From Hyphomonadaceae bacterium UBA5336 (lineage in GTDB: Bacteria; Pseudomonadota; Alphaproteobacteria; Caulobacterales; Hyphomonadaceae), in assembly GCA_002408125.1 (NCBI GenBank), contig DHQO01000021.1, positions 1 through 64,000 of the forward strand: 64,000 nucleotides of DNA, given 5' to 3'. A program made the translations under genes and the position numbers. Under the pieces are notes generated by a model. It was not told the DNA's origin. It made no database searches and saw only the letters and a list, made by a program, of their open reading frames with translations. This document shows, piece by piece, positions 34,707 to 42,220 of the stretch (positions within the stretch are counted from its first letter, which is position 1; the number at the start of each line of letters is the position of its first letter).

Positions 34707-35804
34707 ATGGCGCAGGGACCGTTGGCGGGAGTGAAAATCATTGAGTTTGCAGGCATCGGACCGGGGCCGTTCTGCGGCATGCTGCTGTCCGATCTCGGCG
34801 CCGATGTGGTGCGAATCGACCGTGCAGGCGGGCGGCCGACAATCGAGAATCCCAAGGACGTTACCTCACGCGGGCGGCGCTCGATTGCGCTGAACCTGAA
34901 GGAACCGGCCGATATCGAGCTGGCGATGACGCTGCTTGAACAGGCCGAGGGACTGATCGAGGGCTTCCGGCCGGGCGTTATGGAGCGGCTTGGCCTTGGC
35001 CCGGATGCCGTGCTCGCGCGCAATCCGAAGCTGGTCTATGGCCGCATGACTGGCTGGGGCCAGCATGGCACGCTTGCCCATGCCGCTGGCCATGACCTCA
35101 ACTATATCGCGCTGACGGGCGCGCTTGGCGCGATGGGGCGCAAAGGTGAGCCGCCGGCGCCGCCACTGAACCTGGTCGGCGATTATGGCGGCGGTGCGCT
35201 CTATCTCGCCTTCGGCCTCCTGGCCGGGATTCTCCATGCCCGCGCGAGCGGGGAAGGCCAGGTCATCGACTGCGCGATGACCGATGGGGCGGCCTCTCTG
35301 GCCTCCCTCTTCTATGGCATGCATGCCGCTGGGATCTGGACAGATGAGCGCCAGAACAATCTGCTCGATGGCGGCGCGCATTTTTACGACACCTATGAAT
35401 GCGCGGATGGCGAATATGTCTCCATCGGTTCCATCGAGCCGCAGTTCTACGCCCTGCTGGTGGAAAAAGCCGGTCTGACCGATCCGGATTTCCATGAGCA
35501 GATGAACCGGGCGAAATGGTCGGAGCTGAAGGAAAAGCTTGCCGGCGTGATCAAGACAAAGACCCGCGATGAATGGTGCGAGATCATGGAAGGTAGCGAT
35601 ATCTGCTTCGCTCCAGTACTCAGTCTCGCCGAGGCGCCTTCCCATCCGCACAATGTCGCGCGCGGGACCTTTATCGAGGTCGACGGCGTTGTGCAGCCTG
35701 CGCCCGCCCCGCGCTTTTCAAAAACGCCCGGTGCGGTACAAGGGGCCGCACCCGGTGCAGACCAGCACCGCGATGCAATCCTGAAAGAGTGGGGAATAGC
35801 CTAA
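34707..35804 (+). CDS. CaiB/BaiF CoA-transferase family protein (alpha-methylacyl-CoA racemase-like)
   Basis: A 365-residue protein of the CaiB/BaiF family. GVKIIEFAGIGPGPFCGMLLSDLGADVVRID and GHDLNYIALTGALGAMG, with GGALYLAFGLLAGILHA, fit the alpha-methylacyl-CoA racemase subgroup, which epimerises 2-methyl-branched acyl-CoAs. The catalytic Asp region (QVIDCAMTDGAASLASLF) is present. The histidine phosphatase follows after 3 bases, so the two are cotranscribed. A CoA-transferase activity is a less likely alternative. Confidence 0.88.
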   Translation: MAQGPLAGVKIIEFAGIGPGPFCGMLLSDLGADVVRIDRAGGRPTIENPKDVTSRGRRSIALNLKEPADIELAMTLLEQAEGLIEGFRPGVMERLGLGPDAVLARNPKLVYGRMTGWGQHGTLAHAAGHDLNYIALTGALGAMGRKGEPPAPPLNLVGDYGGGALYLAFGLLAGILHARASGEGQVIDCAMTDGAASLASLFYGMHAAGIWTDERQNNLLDGGAHFYDTYECADGEYVSIGSIEPQFYALLVEKAGLTDPDFHEQMNRAKWSELKEKLAGVIKTKTRDEWCEIMEGSDICFAPVLSLAEAPSHPHNVARGTFIEVDGVVQPAPAPRFSKTPGAVQGAAPGADQHRDAILKEWGIA

Positions 35805-35807
35805 AAG

Positions 35808-36539
35808 ATGGGAAGCCTTCCGGGGACAACGGGACGCCGTCGCATTTATCTCATGCGTCACGGCTTTGTGGATTATACCTCGCAGAAGGTGCGCGAGACC
35901 CGCGATCCCTCGCAGGCCTATCTCACCGAATCGGGCCGGGAGGAGGCGCGCGCAGCCGGCCTGGCGCTGGCCGATGTGCATTTCGATCTCGCCCTGTGCT
36001 CGGGACTGCATCGCACGCGGGAGACGGCCGAGATTGTGCTGTCCCATCACCCCTACGATCTGATGCTGGAGGATGAGGAAAGGTTCTGCGAACTGCGCTC
36101 GGGCCAGTATATCCACTTCACCAGTGCCGAGCAGCTGGCGGCGACCATGACTTTCCAGTTCGAGGCAGCCGGCGACGCGGACGCGACTTTCCTGGAAGGC
36201 GGGGAGAAATTCTCCGACGCCATGGTGCGCATCGTCGAGGGGCTGGAAGCGCTGCTCGCCCGGCCGGGTTGGCACACGGCGCTGGTGGTGGCCCATGAAG
36301 TGGTCAACCGGCTGATGCTGGCCTGGGCCATCGGTGCGCCGCTGGGCGCGAGTGCCGGGTTCGAGCAGGATACGGGCTGCATCAATATCGTGGATTTCGA
36401 CCTGGTCCCGGACGATGAAGGCATTGTACGAATCGAACGTGCGCTGCTCAAGGCAGTGAACCTGACGCCGGCCAATTACCTCAAGAACGGAATGAATCTG
36501 CGCTCCCTGGAGGCGATTTTTACGGTCGCGGAAGACTAG
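35808..36539 (+). CDS. Histidine phosphatase family protein
   Basis: A 243-residue phosphoglycerate-mutase-like phosphatase. The catalytic RHG is in RIYLMRHGFVDY, the second conserved arginine in CSGLHRTRETAEIVL, the acid residue in DEERFCELRSGQY, and the second histidine in ALVVAHEVVNRLML. The substrate cannot be told. It follows the CaiB gene by 3 bases and precedes the structured region that ends at 36748. Confidence 0.85.
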   Translation: MGSLPGTTGRRRIYLMRHGFVDYTSQKVRETRDPSQAYLTESGREEARAAGLALADVHFDLALCSGLHRTRETAEIVLSHHPYDLMLEDEERFCELRSGQYIHFTSAEQLAATMTFQFEAAGDADATFLEGGEKFSDAMVRIVEGLEALLARPGWHTALVVAHEVVNRLMLAWAIGAPLGASAGFEQDTGCINIVDFDLVPDDEGIVRIERALLKAVNLTPANYLKNGMNLRSLEAIFTVAED

Positions 36540-36599
36540 ATTACCAAGATTTCACGCCAGTCTGAACACCCATTCAGTTTCAGCGGCATTTTTCCCAAT

Positions 36600-36748
36600 C
36601 ATGGCCGGAATGAGGACGCGTCAGAGCGCTTCTGTTCATCTTGAATCACCTAGAAAGGTGTTGTCAGCGAGGGGCGAGTGGACTGACCAAGATGCCCCGA
36701 GCTGACGTCCTTCTTGCGAACTTGGCCGCCTTCGGGCGGCTTTTTTTT
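36600..36748 (+). ncRNA. Candidate small RNA between the histidine phosphatase and trmFO genes
   Basis: A 207-base gap holds a run of stem-loops on the plus strand: CACCT-AGAA-AGGTG (36647-36660), then a long hairpin 36663-36706 with stem GTCAGC/GCTGAC, a symmetric GA/GA internal loop, stem GGGGC/GCCCC and an inner TGG/CCA stem, then the terminator at 36725-36748. The design (two stems, tandem GA step, U-tail) is that of a bacterial sRNA or a processed 3' UTR. I do not recognise a named family. The 5' end at 36600 is a guess. Confidence 0.4.
36725..36748 (+). terminator. Rho-independent terminator
   Basis: A perfect GCCGCC/GGCGGC stem (36725-36730 and 36735-36740) capped by a TTCG tetraloop and followed by eight T residues (36741-36748). 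It ends transcription on the plus strand, for the CaiB-phosphatase operon or for a separate small RNA. The last bases abut the stop codon of trmFO, which comes from the other side. Confidence 0.9.
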
Positions 36749-38168
36749 ATGCTGTTTCCGGCTGTGCGGCTGCATTAGAGCCAGTGAGACTGCCTGCCCA
36801 GACTGAAAACTCAGTTAACGCACGGGCTGCCTGCGCTCTTTTCTTCAGCCTTCCCTTTTCCTTGCCGCGCACGCGCCTGCCGTCCTCGGTGCGGGTCGGC
36901 ACACCTTCAATGTCCGGGAAGAGGCCGAAATTCACATTCATCGGCTGGAAGCTCCTGCCGCCCTCCAGATGGCCGCCGGTGATATGGGCGACCAGCGCGC
37001 CATGGGCGGTGGTCGGCGGCGGCGGGGCGAGCGTCAGGCCGAGCCGTTCGGCGGCGGCCAGGCGCCCCGTCACGAGGCCCATGGCCGCGCTCTCCACATA
37101 GCCTTCCACCCCGGTGATCTGCCCGGCAAAGCGCAGGCTGGGCCGGGCCTTCAGGCGCAGCTGGCTGTCGAGCAGTTTCGGCGAGTTCAGGAAGGTATTG
37201 CGGTGAATGCCGCCAAGGCGCGCGAACTGGGCATTCTCAAGCCCCGGGATCATCCGGAAGATCTCGGCCTGCGCGCCGTATTTCAGCTTGGTCTGGAAGC
37301 CGACCATGTTCCACAGGGTGCCGAGGGCATTGTCCTGGCGCAGCTGCACAACGGCGTGCGGTTTCACATCCGGCTCGTGTGGATTGGTGAGGCCGACCGG
37401 CTTCATCGGCCCGAAGCGCAGCGTCTCGCGCCCCCGCTCGGCCATCACCTCGATCGGCAGGCAGCCCTCGAAATAGGGCGTGTCCTTCTCCCAGTCGCGG
37501 AACTCGGTCTTTTCCCCGGCGATCAGTGCATCGATGAAGGCGTTGTACTGCGCCTCATCCATCCCGCAATTGATATAGGCTGCCGTGTCGCCGCCCGGGC
37601 CGGGCTTGTCATAGCGGCTCTGGCGCCAGGCGCGGGACATGTCGATCGACTCGAAATGCACGATAGGGGCGATGGCATCGAAGAAGGCGAGATCCTCCTC
37701 GCCGGTCTGCGCGCGGACGGCTTCAGCCAGCTTGATGGAAGTGAGCGGGCCGGTGGCCACGATCACGCTGCCCCAGTCTTCCGGGGGCAGACCGTCGATT
37801 TCCTCGCGCACAATGGTGATGAGCGGATGGGCTTCGAGTGTGGCAGTGACATCCTCGGCAAAGCCTTCCCGGTCGACCGCCAGCGCGCTGCCGGCCGGCA
37901 CCTGGTGTTTGTCGCCCATGGCGATGATCAGCCCGCCAGCAAGACGCATTTCCTGGTGCAGCACGCCGACGGCATTGTTCTCATGATCATCGGACCGGAA
38001 GGAATTGGAGCAGACCAGCTCCGCCAGCCGGTCAGTATGGTGCGCTTCGGTGGTGTGCACCCCGCGCATTTCGTGCAAGACCACGGGCACGCCGGCCTGG
38101 GCGACCTGCCAGGCAGCCTCGCTGCCTGCCATGCCGCCGCCAATAATATGGACAGGTTCTGTCGTCAT
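36747..38168 (-). CDS. trmFO: Methylenetetrahydrofolate-tRNA-(uracil-5-)-methyltransferase TrmFO
   Basis: A folate- and FAD-dependent tRNA methyltransferase that makes m5U54 in the T-loop. It has the FAD motif VHIIGGGMAGSEAAWQVAQAGVPVVLHEMR, CSNSFRSDD, the catalytic region YINCGMDEAQYNAF, FEGCLPIEVMAERGRETLRFGPMKPVGL, and GQITGVEGYVESAAMGL. An ATG at 38168 (MTTEPVHII) is chosen; in-frame ATGs at 38180 and 38228 lack a clear ribosome binding site and add residues not seen in the family. The stop touches the T-run of the plus-strand terminator. Confidence 0.93.
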   Translation of the reverse strand: MTTEPVHIIGGGMAGSEAAWQVAQAGVPVVLHEMRGVHTTEAHHTDRLAELVCSNSFRSDDHENNAVGVLHQEMRLAGGLIIAMGDKHQVPAGSALAVDREGFAEDVTATLEAHPLITIVREEIDGLPPEDWGSVIVATGPLTSIKLAEAVRAQTGEEDLAFFDAIAPIVHFESIDMSRAWRQSRYDKPGPGGDTAAYINCGMDEAQYNAFIDALIAGEKTEFRDWEKDTPYFEGCLPIEVMAERGRETLRFGPMKPVGLTNPHEPDVKPHAVVQLRQDNALGTLWNMVGFQTKLKYGAQAEIFRMIPGLENAQFARLGGIHRNTFLNSPKLLDSQLRLKARPSLRFAGQITGVEGYVESAAMGLVTGRLAAAERLGLTLAPPPPTTAHGALVAHITGGHLEGGRSFQPMNVNFGLFPDIEGVPTRTEDGRRVRGKEKGRLKKRAQAARALTEFSVWAGSLTGSNAAAQPETA

Positions 38169-38288
38169 GTTGGGCGACATGCTTGTGATGTCGCCACTGG
38201 TCAAGCCGACGCTTGCAGTATTTAACATTGGTGGCTAGTTCCCCAGTCAATAACTTTGCAGGCTTAAATAACAAAGGGGGAACAGGGA

Positions 38289-39038
38289 GTGAGTATTGGC
38301 TCATTATTGGTGTCGTTTTGGACCCATGCCAGAAAAGAAGGACCGGCCAGGCCTGTAGCCTTCTGGGGGAATGCTGGAGCGGCTGGCGCTGTATTTGCCG
38401 CCCTGTCCGGTTGGGGGCTCATTTTCGGTGCTCTGGCCGCCTTGGCCTCGGGTGTGGCCTTCTTCTATCGCGGCGCGAGCGTGGGGGAAGCCTTCCGGCT
38501 GATGGGCCTTCTTGCGGTGTCGCTCCTGCTCAGCTTTCTGGTCATGCTTTTCCTCGGCGTGGTGACGCTTCTGGCCGTCTGCATCGTCACCTTCATCATC
38601 ATGGCCGGATCCGGTTTCGATTTCGATGCCGCCGGTGAGAGCCAGCAGGCCTGGGACGCCGCCTTGCTGGCCTATCAGTCCACGGCGGGCTGGCAGCTTG
38701 CCATGGCGGTGTTCCTGTTCGGATTGGCCGTGCTTGTCGTCGGTCTGGCACGTTCTGCGCCGCAAGTGGCAGCAAGTGTGCAAGAGGGCAGGGTGGTTGC
38801 CCTGGAAGTGTACAACTGGACCCGCAAACAGGGCGTCCGGCTGTTCGCGGCGGCGCTGGCAGTGTTCGTGATCCCGGTCGGCCTGGCTGCCCTGATCCAC
38901 TATCTGGTGCCAGAGCGGTACGAAGCGCTCCTGCTGATCGTGCCGATTGCGCTGGGGATTTATGCCTGGTGCAGCCTGTCGGCGGCGAGTTACGAGCTGA
39001 TGGGAGTTCAAAAGCTCAAATTTGAACCAGTAGTTTAG
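38289..39038 (+). CDS. Polytopic membrane protein of unknown function
   Basis: A 249-residue protein with about six hydrophobic segments (for example FGALAALASGVAFFYRG, LLAVSLLLSFLVMLFLGVVTLLAVCIV, LAMAVFLFGLAVLVVGLA, FAAALAVFVIPVGLAALIHYL, LLIVPIALGIYAWCSL). I do not recognise the family. The GTG at 38289 has AAGGGGG eight bases upstream. It is divergent from trmFO and is followed by a small membrane protein on the same strand. Confidence 0.7.
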   Translation: MSIGSLLVSFWTHARKEGPARPVAFWGNAGAAGAVFAALSGWGLIFGALAALASGVAFFYRGASVGEAFRLMGLLAVSLLLSFLVMLFLGVVTLLAVCIVTFIIMAGSGFDFDAAGESQQAWDAALLAYQSTAGWQLAMAVFLFGLAVLVVGLARSAPQVAASVQEGRVVALEVYNWTRKQGVRLFAAALAVFVIPVGLAALIHYLVPERYEALLLIVPIALGIYAWCSLSAASYELMGVQKLKFEPVV

Positions 39039-39093
39039 GAATTCGGTTACGCTCGCGTGTCTATCTGGGGTCTCAGACCTCCAGGAGATGGAC

Positions 39094-39360
39094 ATGGCTG
39101 CCCAGAAAAAGACGTCCGAGGACATCCAATTCTACACCGGCACGCCGTCAGAGGCCGCGGCGGACAGCGCGCGTCCAGTGGCTTCCGACGAAGACCATGC
39201 TGCTGCGCCGTCTCCGGCACGCGCGCTTCAGGCCGGCTTGCAAGCGGAGTTCTCGCGCACCGATTTTCCGTTCAGCCAGATGCAGGTGATCTCCGCCATC
39301 GTGGTCTTCTGCTTTGCCGTCTGGTGGGCGCTGTTCCAGGTTGTGGCTGTGCTCGTCTGA
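39094..39360 (+). CDS. Small single-pass membrane protein
   Basis: An 88-residue protein with a hydrophilic, Ala/Asp-rich N-terminal half and one C-terminal membrane helix (VISAIVVFCFAVWWALFQVV) preceded by FSRTDFPFSQMQ. AGGAG at 39083-39087 lies six bases before the ATG at 39094, so I use that start and not the ATG at 39088. No family is recognised. Topology would put the N-terminal half on one face of the inner membrane and almost nothing on the other. Confidence 0.65.
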   Translation: MAAQKKTSEDIQFYTGTPSEAAADSARPVASDEDHAAAPSPARALQAGLQAEFSRTDFPFSQMQVISAIVVFCFAVWWALFQVVAVLV

Positions 39361-39434
39361 GTGGTCGCCGCACACCGGCCCTTTCCCCCGTTTGATCGAA
39401 CCGTTATGGACAGGCCCGAAAGGCAGCCGTCTCC

Positions 39435-40430
39435 ATGCAGTTTCTCGTTACCGGCGTGGCCGGGTTCATAGGCCATCGCATTGCGCTCGCGCTTCTCGAG
39501 GCGGGCCATTCGGTTGTCGGGATCGACAATCTCAACGCCTATTATGATGTCGAGCTCAAGCGTGCGCGCCTGCGCCGTCTGCTGCCTTATGGAGAGTTCC
39601 GGTTCCAGGAACTTGATATCGCCGATCATGAAGGCCTGATGGCGCTGCCCGAGCGTAATCGGATCGACCGGGTGGTCCATCTCGCGGCCCAGGCAGGCGT
39701 GCGCTATTCCATCGAGAACCCGTTTGCCTACGCCTCGGCAAACATGACGGGGCACCTCTCCGTGCTGGAATTCTGCCGCCGGTCAGACCGCGCGCCGATG
39801 CTGGTCTACGCCTCGTCCAGTTCGGTGTACGGCAATTCCAACGATGTTCCGTATGCAGAAGATGCTGTCATCAACAATCCGGTCTCGCTCTACGCTGCGA
39901 CCAAGCGGGCCGACGAGCTGATGAGCCAAGCCTATGCCAAACTATATGGGCTGAGGCAGATCGGTGTGCGCTTCTTCACGGTCTATGGCCCGTGGGGCCG
40001 GCCCGACATGGCCTACTGGACCTTCACCGACCGGATCCTGCGTGGCGAGACCATCCGCGTCTTCAATCATGGCGACATGCGCCGCGACTTCACCTTCATC
40101 GACGACGCCATTGGCGGGCTCAGCGCCATCGCCCTGGGAGAGGCCGAGTTCGACAATCCGGCACGCCCGCACAAGCTTTACAATATCGGCCACAACCAGC
40201 CCGTCGCCCTGCTCGATTTCATCGCCGAGATCGAGGCGGCGACCGGTGAGACGGCGCGCATCGCCCTTGAGCCCATGCAGCCGGGCGATGTGGAGGAAAC
40301 CTGCGCGGATATCTCGGCCATGCAGCGTGACTATGGATATGCTCCGAGTACGGAGCTTTGTGACGGCATCGGCCAGTTTGTCGACTGGTATCGCAGCCAG
40401 CGCGTGTCGGCGGGCGGCACGGTGGCCTGA
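39435..40430 (+). CDS. NAD-dependent epimerase, UDP-glucuronate 4-epimerase-like
   Basis: A 331-residue extended SDR protein. It has the NAD motif VTGVAGFIGHRIALALLEAG, GIDNLNAYYDVELKRARL, the catalytic Ser/Tyr/Lys set (SSSSVYG and YAATKRADE), and MRRDFTFIDDAIGG. NDVPYAEDAVINNPVSLYAATKRADELM and the early AYYDVELK motif are the hallmark of the CapI/LpsL UDP-glucuronate 4-epimerase subgroup, which makes UDP-galacturonate for surface polysaccharide. It may supply sugar to lipopolysaccharide, though the lipid A operon is 30 kb away. Confidence 0.85.
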   Translation: MQFLVTGVAGFIGHRIALALLEAGHSVVGIDNLNAYYDVELKRARLRRLLPYGEFRFQELDIADHEGLMALPERNRIDRVVHLAAQAGVRYSIENPFAYASANMTGHLSVLEFCRRSDRAPMLVYASSSSVYGNSNDVPYAEDAVINNPVSLYAATKRADELMSQAYAKLYGLRQIGVRFFTVYGPWGRPDMAYWTFTDRILRGETIRVFNHGDMRRDFTFIDDAIGGLSAIALGEAEFDNPARPHKLYNIGHNQPVALLDFIAEIEAATGETARIALEPMQPGDVEETCADISAMQRDYGYAPSTELCDGIGQFVDWYRSQRVSAGGTVA

Positions 40431-40547
40431 CGCATATGGGCCGGCGGCGATGTATGTGTCACAATTCCGTCGCTTGATGTTGGCCCTCGTGTGTTTCAGT
40501 AAGCCGCCGCGATACCTTCCGTCATCCGTGGCCAGAGTGAGTAGATC

Positions 40548-41453
40548 ATGTCGCTGAAAGCCCAGTACGCCGCCATCTTTCTGTCCTTCACCAGCGCGCT
40601 GGCCCTTGCGGCCTGCGGCTCGCCGGCACCGGCCGAGCCTGTCGCCATATTGCCGGATGCCCCTGATCCGACACCTTTCACCCGTGCCTACACGCTGGTG
40701 GAATCGCCCGATGCCAGCCTGCGCATCTTCGCCCGGGAAGCGCGCGACGATACCAACCTCTTCCTCATGCGCCGCCAGGAGGATGGCAGCTGGAGCGCGC
40801 CGGAAGAGATGGACCTGCCGCATATCCAGCGGATCACATCGCCGGCCTTCGATCCGGCAGGCGCTTATCTCTACTACGCCTCCGACCAGCCCATCGAATC
40901 CCTGTCGGGGCGCAAGGAACTCAATATCTGGCGCGTGCCGCTGACCGATGACGGGTTTGGAGAGCCGGAATTCCTGCCGGACCAGATCAATACCGGCGCG
41001 GTCGAGAAGGTCGGTACCATCGGACCGGACGGTACGCTCTACTTTATCACCGATCATCCGCGCGGCGGCTCCGGTGGGCTCGATATCATGCGGGCGGTGT
41101 ATGACGAGGCGGTCGGCCTCTGGCAGGTCAGCCAGATGCCCGCCGGCTTCAACGATGCGCGCGCCGACGATCATTTCGCGCTGACCCCGGATGGCAGGCG
41201 CGCCTTCTTCTACAGCCATCGCAGCCCGAAGATCGGCGTGGTGGATATCTGGACCTCGACGCTGGAAGAGAGCGGGGACTGGTCTGTGCCGGTCAATCTC
41301 GGCCCGCCGGTGAACACGGCCGGCATCGATTATGGCGCCGGTGTCTCCGCTGACGGCGAGACCCTGTTCTTTTCGCGCGAAGGGCGTCTGATGGAGATCC
41401 CGCTTTCGGTTGCCCTTGCCGGCGAAGGCTGGACGAGTGACGAGGCTTCGTGA
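40548..41453 (+). CDS. PD40-repeat (TolB-like propeller) lipoprotein
   Basis: A 301-residue lipoprotein (lipobox ALAAC, Cys23) whose mature part is a chain of PD40/TolB-like blades: SPAFDPAGAYLYYASDQP, GTIGPDGTLYFITDHPRGGSGGLDIM, FALTPDGRRAFFYSHRS, AGVSADGETLFFSREG. Each blade has the TPDG-type turn followed by a beta strand. It may bind another envelope protein, as such lipoproteins do. It ends 22 bases before the prepilin peptidase gene. Confidence 0.75.
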   Translation: MSLKAQYAAIFLSFTSALALAACGSPAPAEPVAILPDAPDPTPFTRAYTLVESPDASLRIFAREARDDTNLFLMRRQEDGSWSAPEEMDLPHIQRITSPAFDPAGAYLYYASDQPIESLSGRKELNIWRVPLTDDGFGEPEFLPDQINTGAVEKVGTIGPDGTLYFITDHPRGGSGGLDIMRAVYDEAVGLWQVSQMPAGFNDARADDHFALTPDGRRAFFYSHRSPKIGVVDIWTSTLEESGDWSVPVNLGPPVNTAGIDYGAGVSADGETLFFSREGRLMEIPLSVALAGEGWTSDEAS

Positions 41454-41475
41454 CGCTCCATCCGCGAGGCCGGTC

Positions 41476-42036
41476 ATGACCTGGCGCCACCTCGCCGTGG
41501 CCGGCTTTGTGCTGGCAATCCTTGCCGGGTTCCTGATCGTACCCTTCGGCACTGCGGCCGAGACCGGCCTCATGGTTTCCATCGCGCTGGCTGTGGGGCT
41601 GATCCTGCTCGGGGTGGTCGACATCTACACCCTGCGCTTACCCGACCCGTTAACTTTTTTGCTCATCGCTGCCGGGTTGCTGCTTGCGGCCCTGGGGGGC
41701 TGGGGGCTGTTCGCCAATGCGCTGATTGGTGCCGCCGCCGGATACGGATTGATCTGGGGACTGAGGGAGCTCTGGCTGCGCGGACGCGGCGAAGACGGAA
41801 TCGGTCTGGGCGACGCAAAACTGCTGGCGGGCGCCGGAGCATGGGCGGGGTGGGTCGGTCTGCCGCAGGTATTGCTGCTGGCGTCGGGAATTGCACTGGT
41901 CTGCGTAGCGTTCGGAAAGATCAGTAGGCTGATGAAGTCTGAAAATCTGCGACTTCCCTTCGGGCCTTTCCTGGCACTCGGTCTGTGGCTCGTCTGGCGC
42001 ACTGGGGGCCTTGTGGAACACTTCCTCATCGGCTGA
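41476..42036 (+). CDS. GxGD prepilin peptidase (GspO/TadV type, peptidase domain only)
   Basis: A 186-residue polytopic aspartic peptidase that removes the leader of type IV prepilins and pseudopilins. The catalytic aspartates are Asp49 (VVDIYTLRLPD) and Asp113 in GLGDAKLL (110-115). Five or six membrane helices are visible. The N-terminal methyltransferase domain of GspO is absent, as in CpaA/TadV-type enzymes. It is the only peptidase in the window, so it may process both the GspG-K pseudopilins encoded downstream and Tad pilins encoded elsewhere. The start at 41476 has GAGG upstream; the frame also opens earlier. Confidence 0.85.
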   Translation: MTWRHLAVAGFVLAILAGFLIVPFGTAAETGLMVSIALAVGLILLGVVDIYTLRLPDPLTFLLIAAGLLLAALGGWGLFANALIGAAAGYGLIWGLRELWLRGRGEDGIGLGDAKLLAGAGAWAGWVGLPQVLLLASGIALVCVAFGKISRLMKSENLRLPFGPFLALGLWLVWRTGGLVEHFLIG

Positions 42037-42220
42037 TGAGTTTCCCGCTCAGCCGGGGTGTTCCTCTTTTGACACATACGACGTGATCGAACGGTCAAAG
42101 CCCGAACCGTCGAAAAAGTGTTAAAAACGTATGCAATAGGAGCGGTAGTCATCGACAGCCGTTACCGCGCGCTACGAGGGCTTTGATCCGAACCCACTAA
42201 GCCAATCGAGGGGGCTTATT
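42037..42220. other. Intergenic region upstream of the surface lipoprotein
   Basis: This 184-base gap must carry the promoter of the lipoprotein and possibly the TonB receptor. A TTGACA-like hexamer occurs at 42069-42074, but I see no well-spaced -10 box for it. A TGATCC occurs at 42184-42189 without the CGTAA partner, so it is not an ECF11 promoter. No other regulatory site is clear. Confidence 0.4.

Noticed and set aside
42184..42189. TGATCC upstream of the surface lipoprotein as a third ECF11 promoter
   Set aside because: There is no CGTAA at the required distance.
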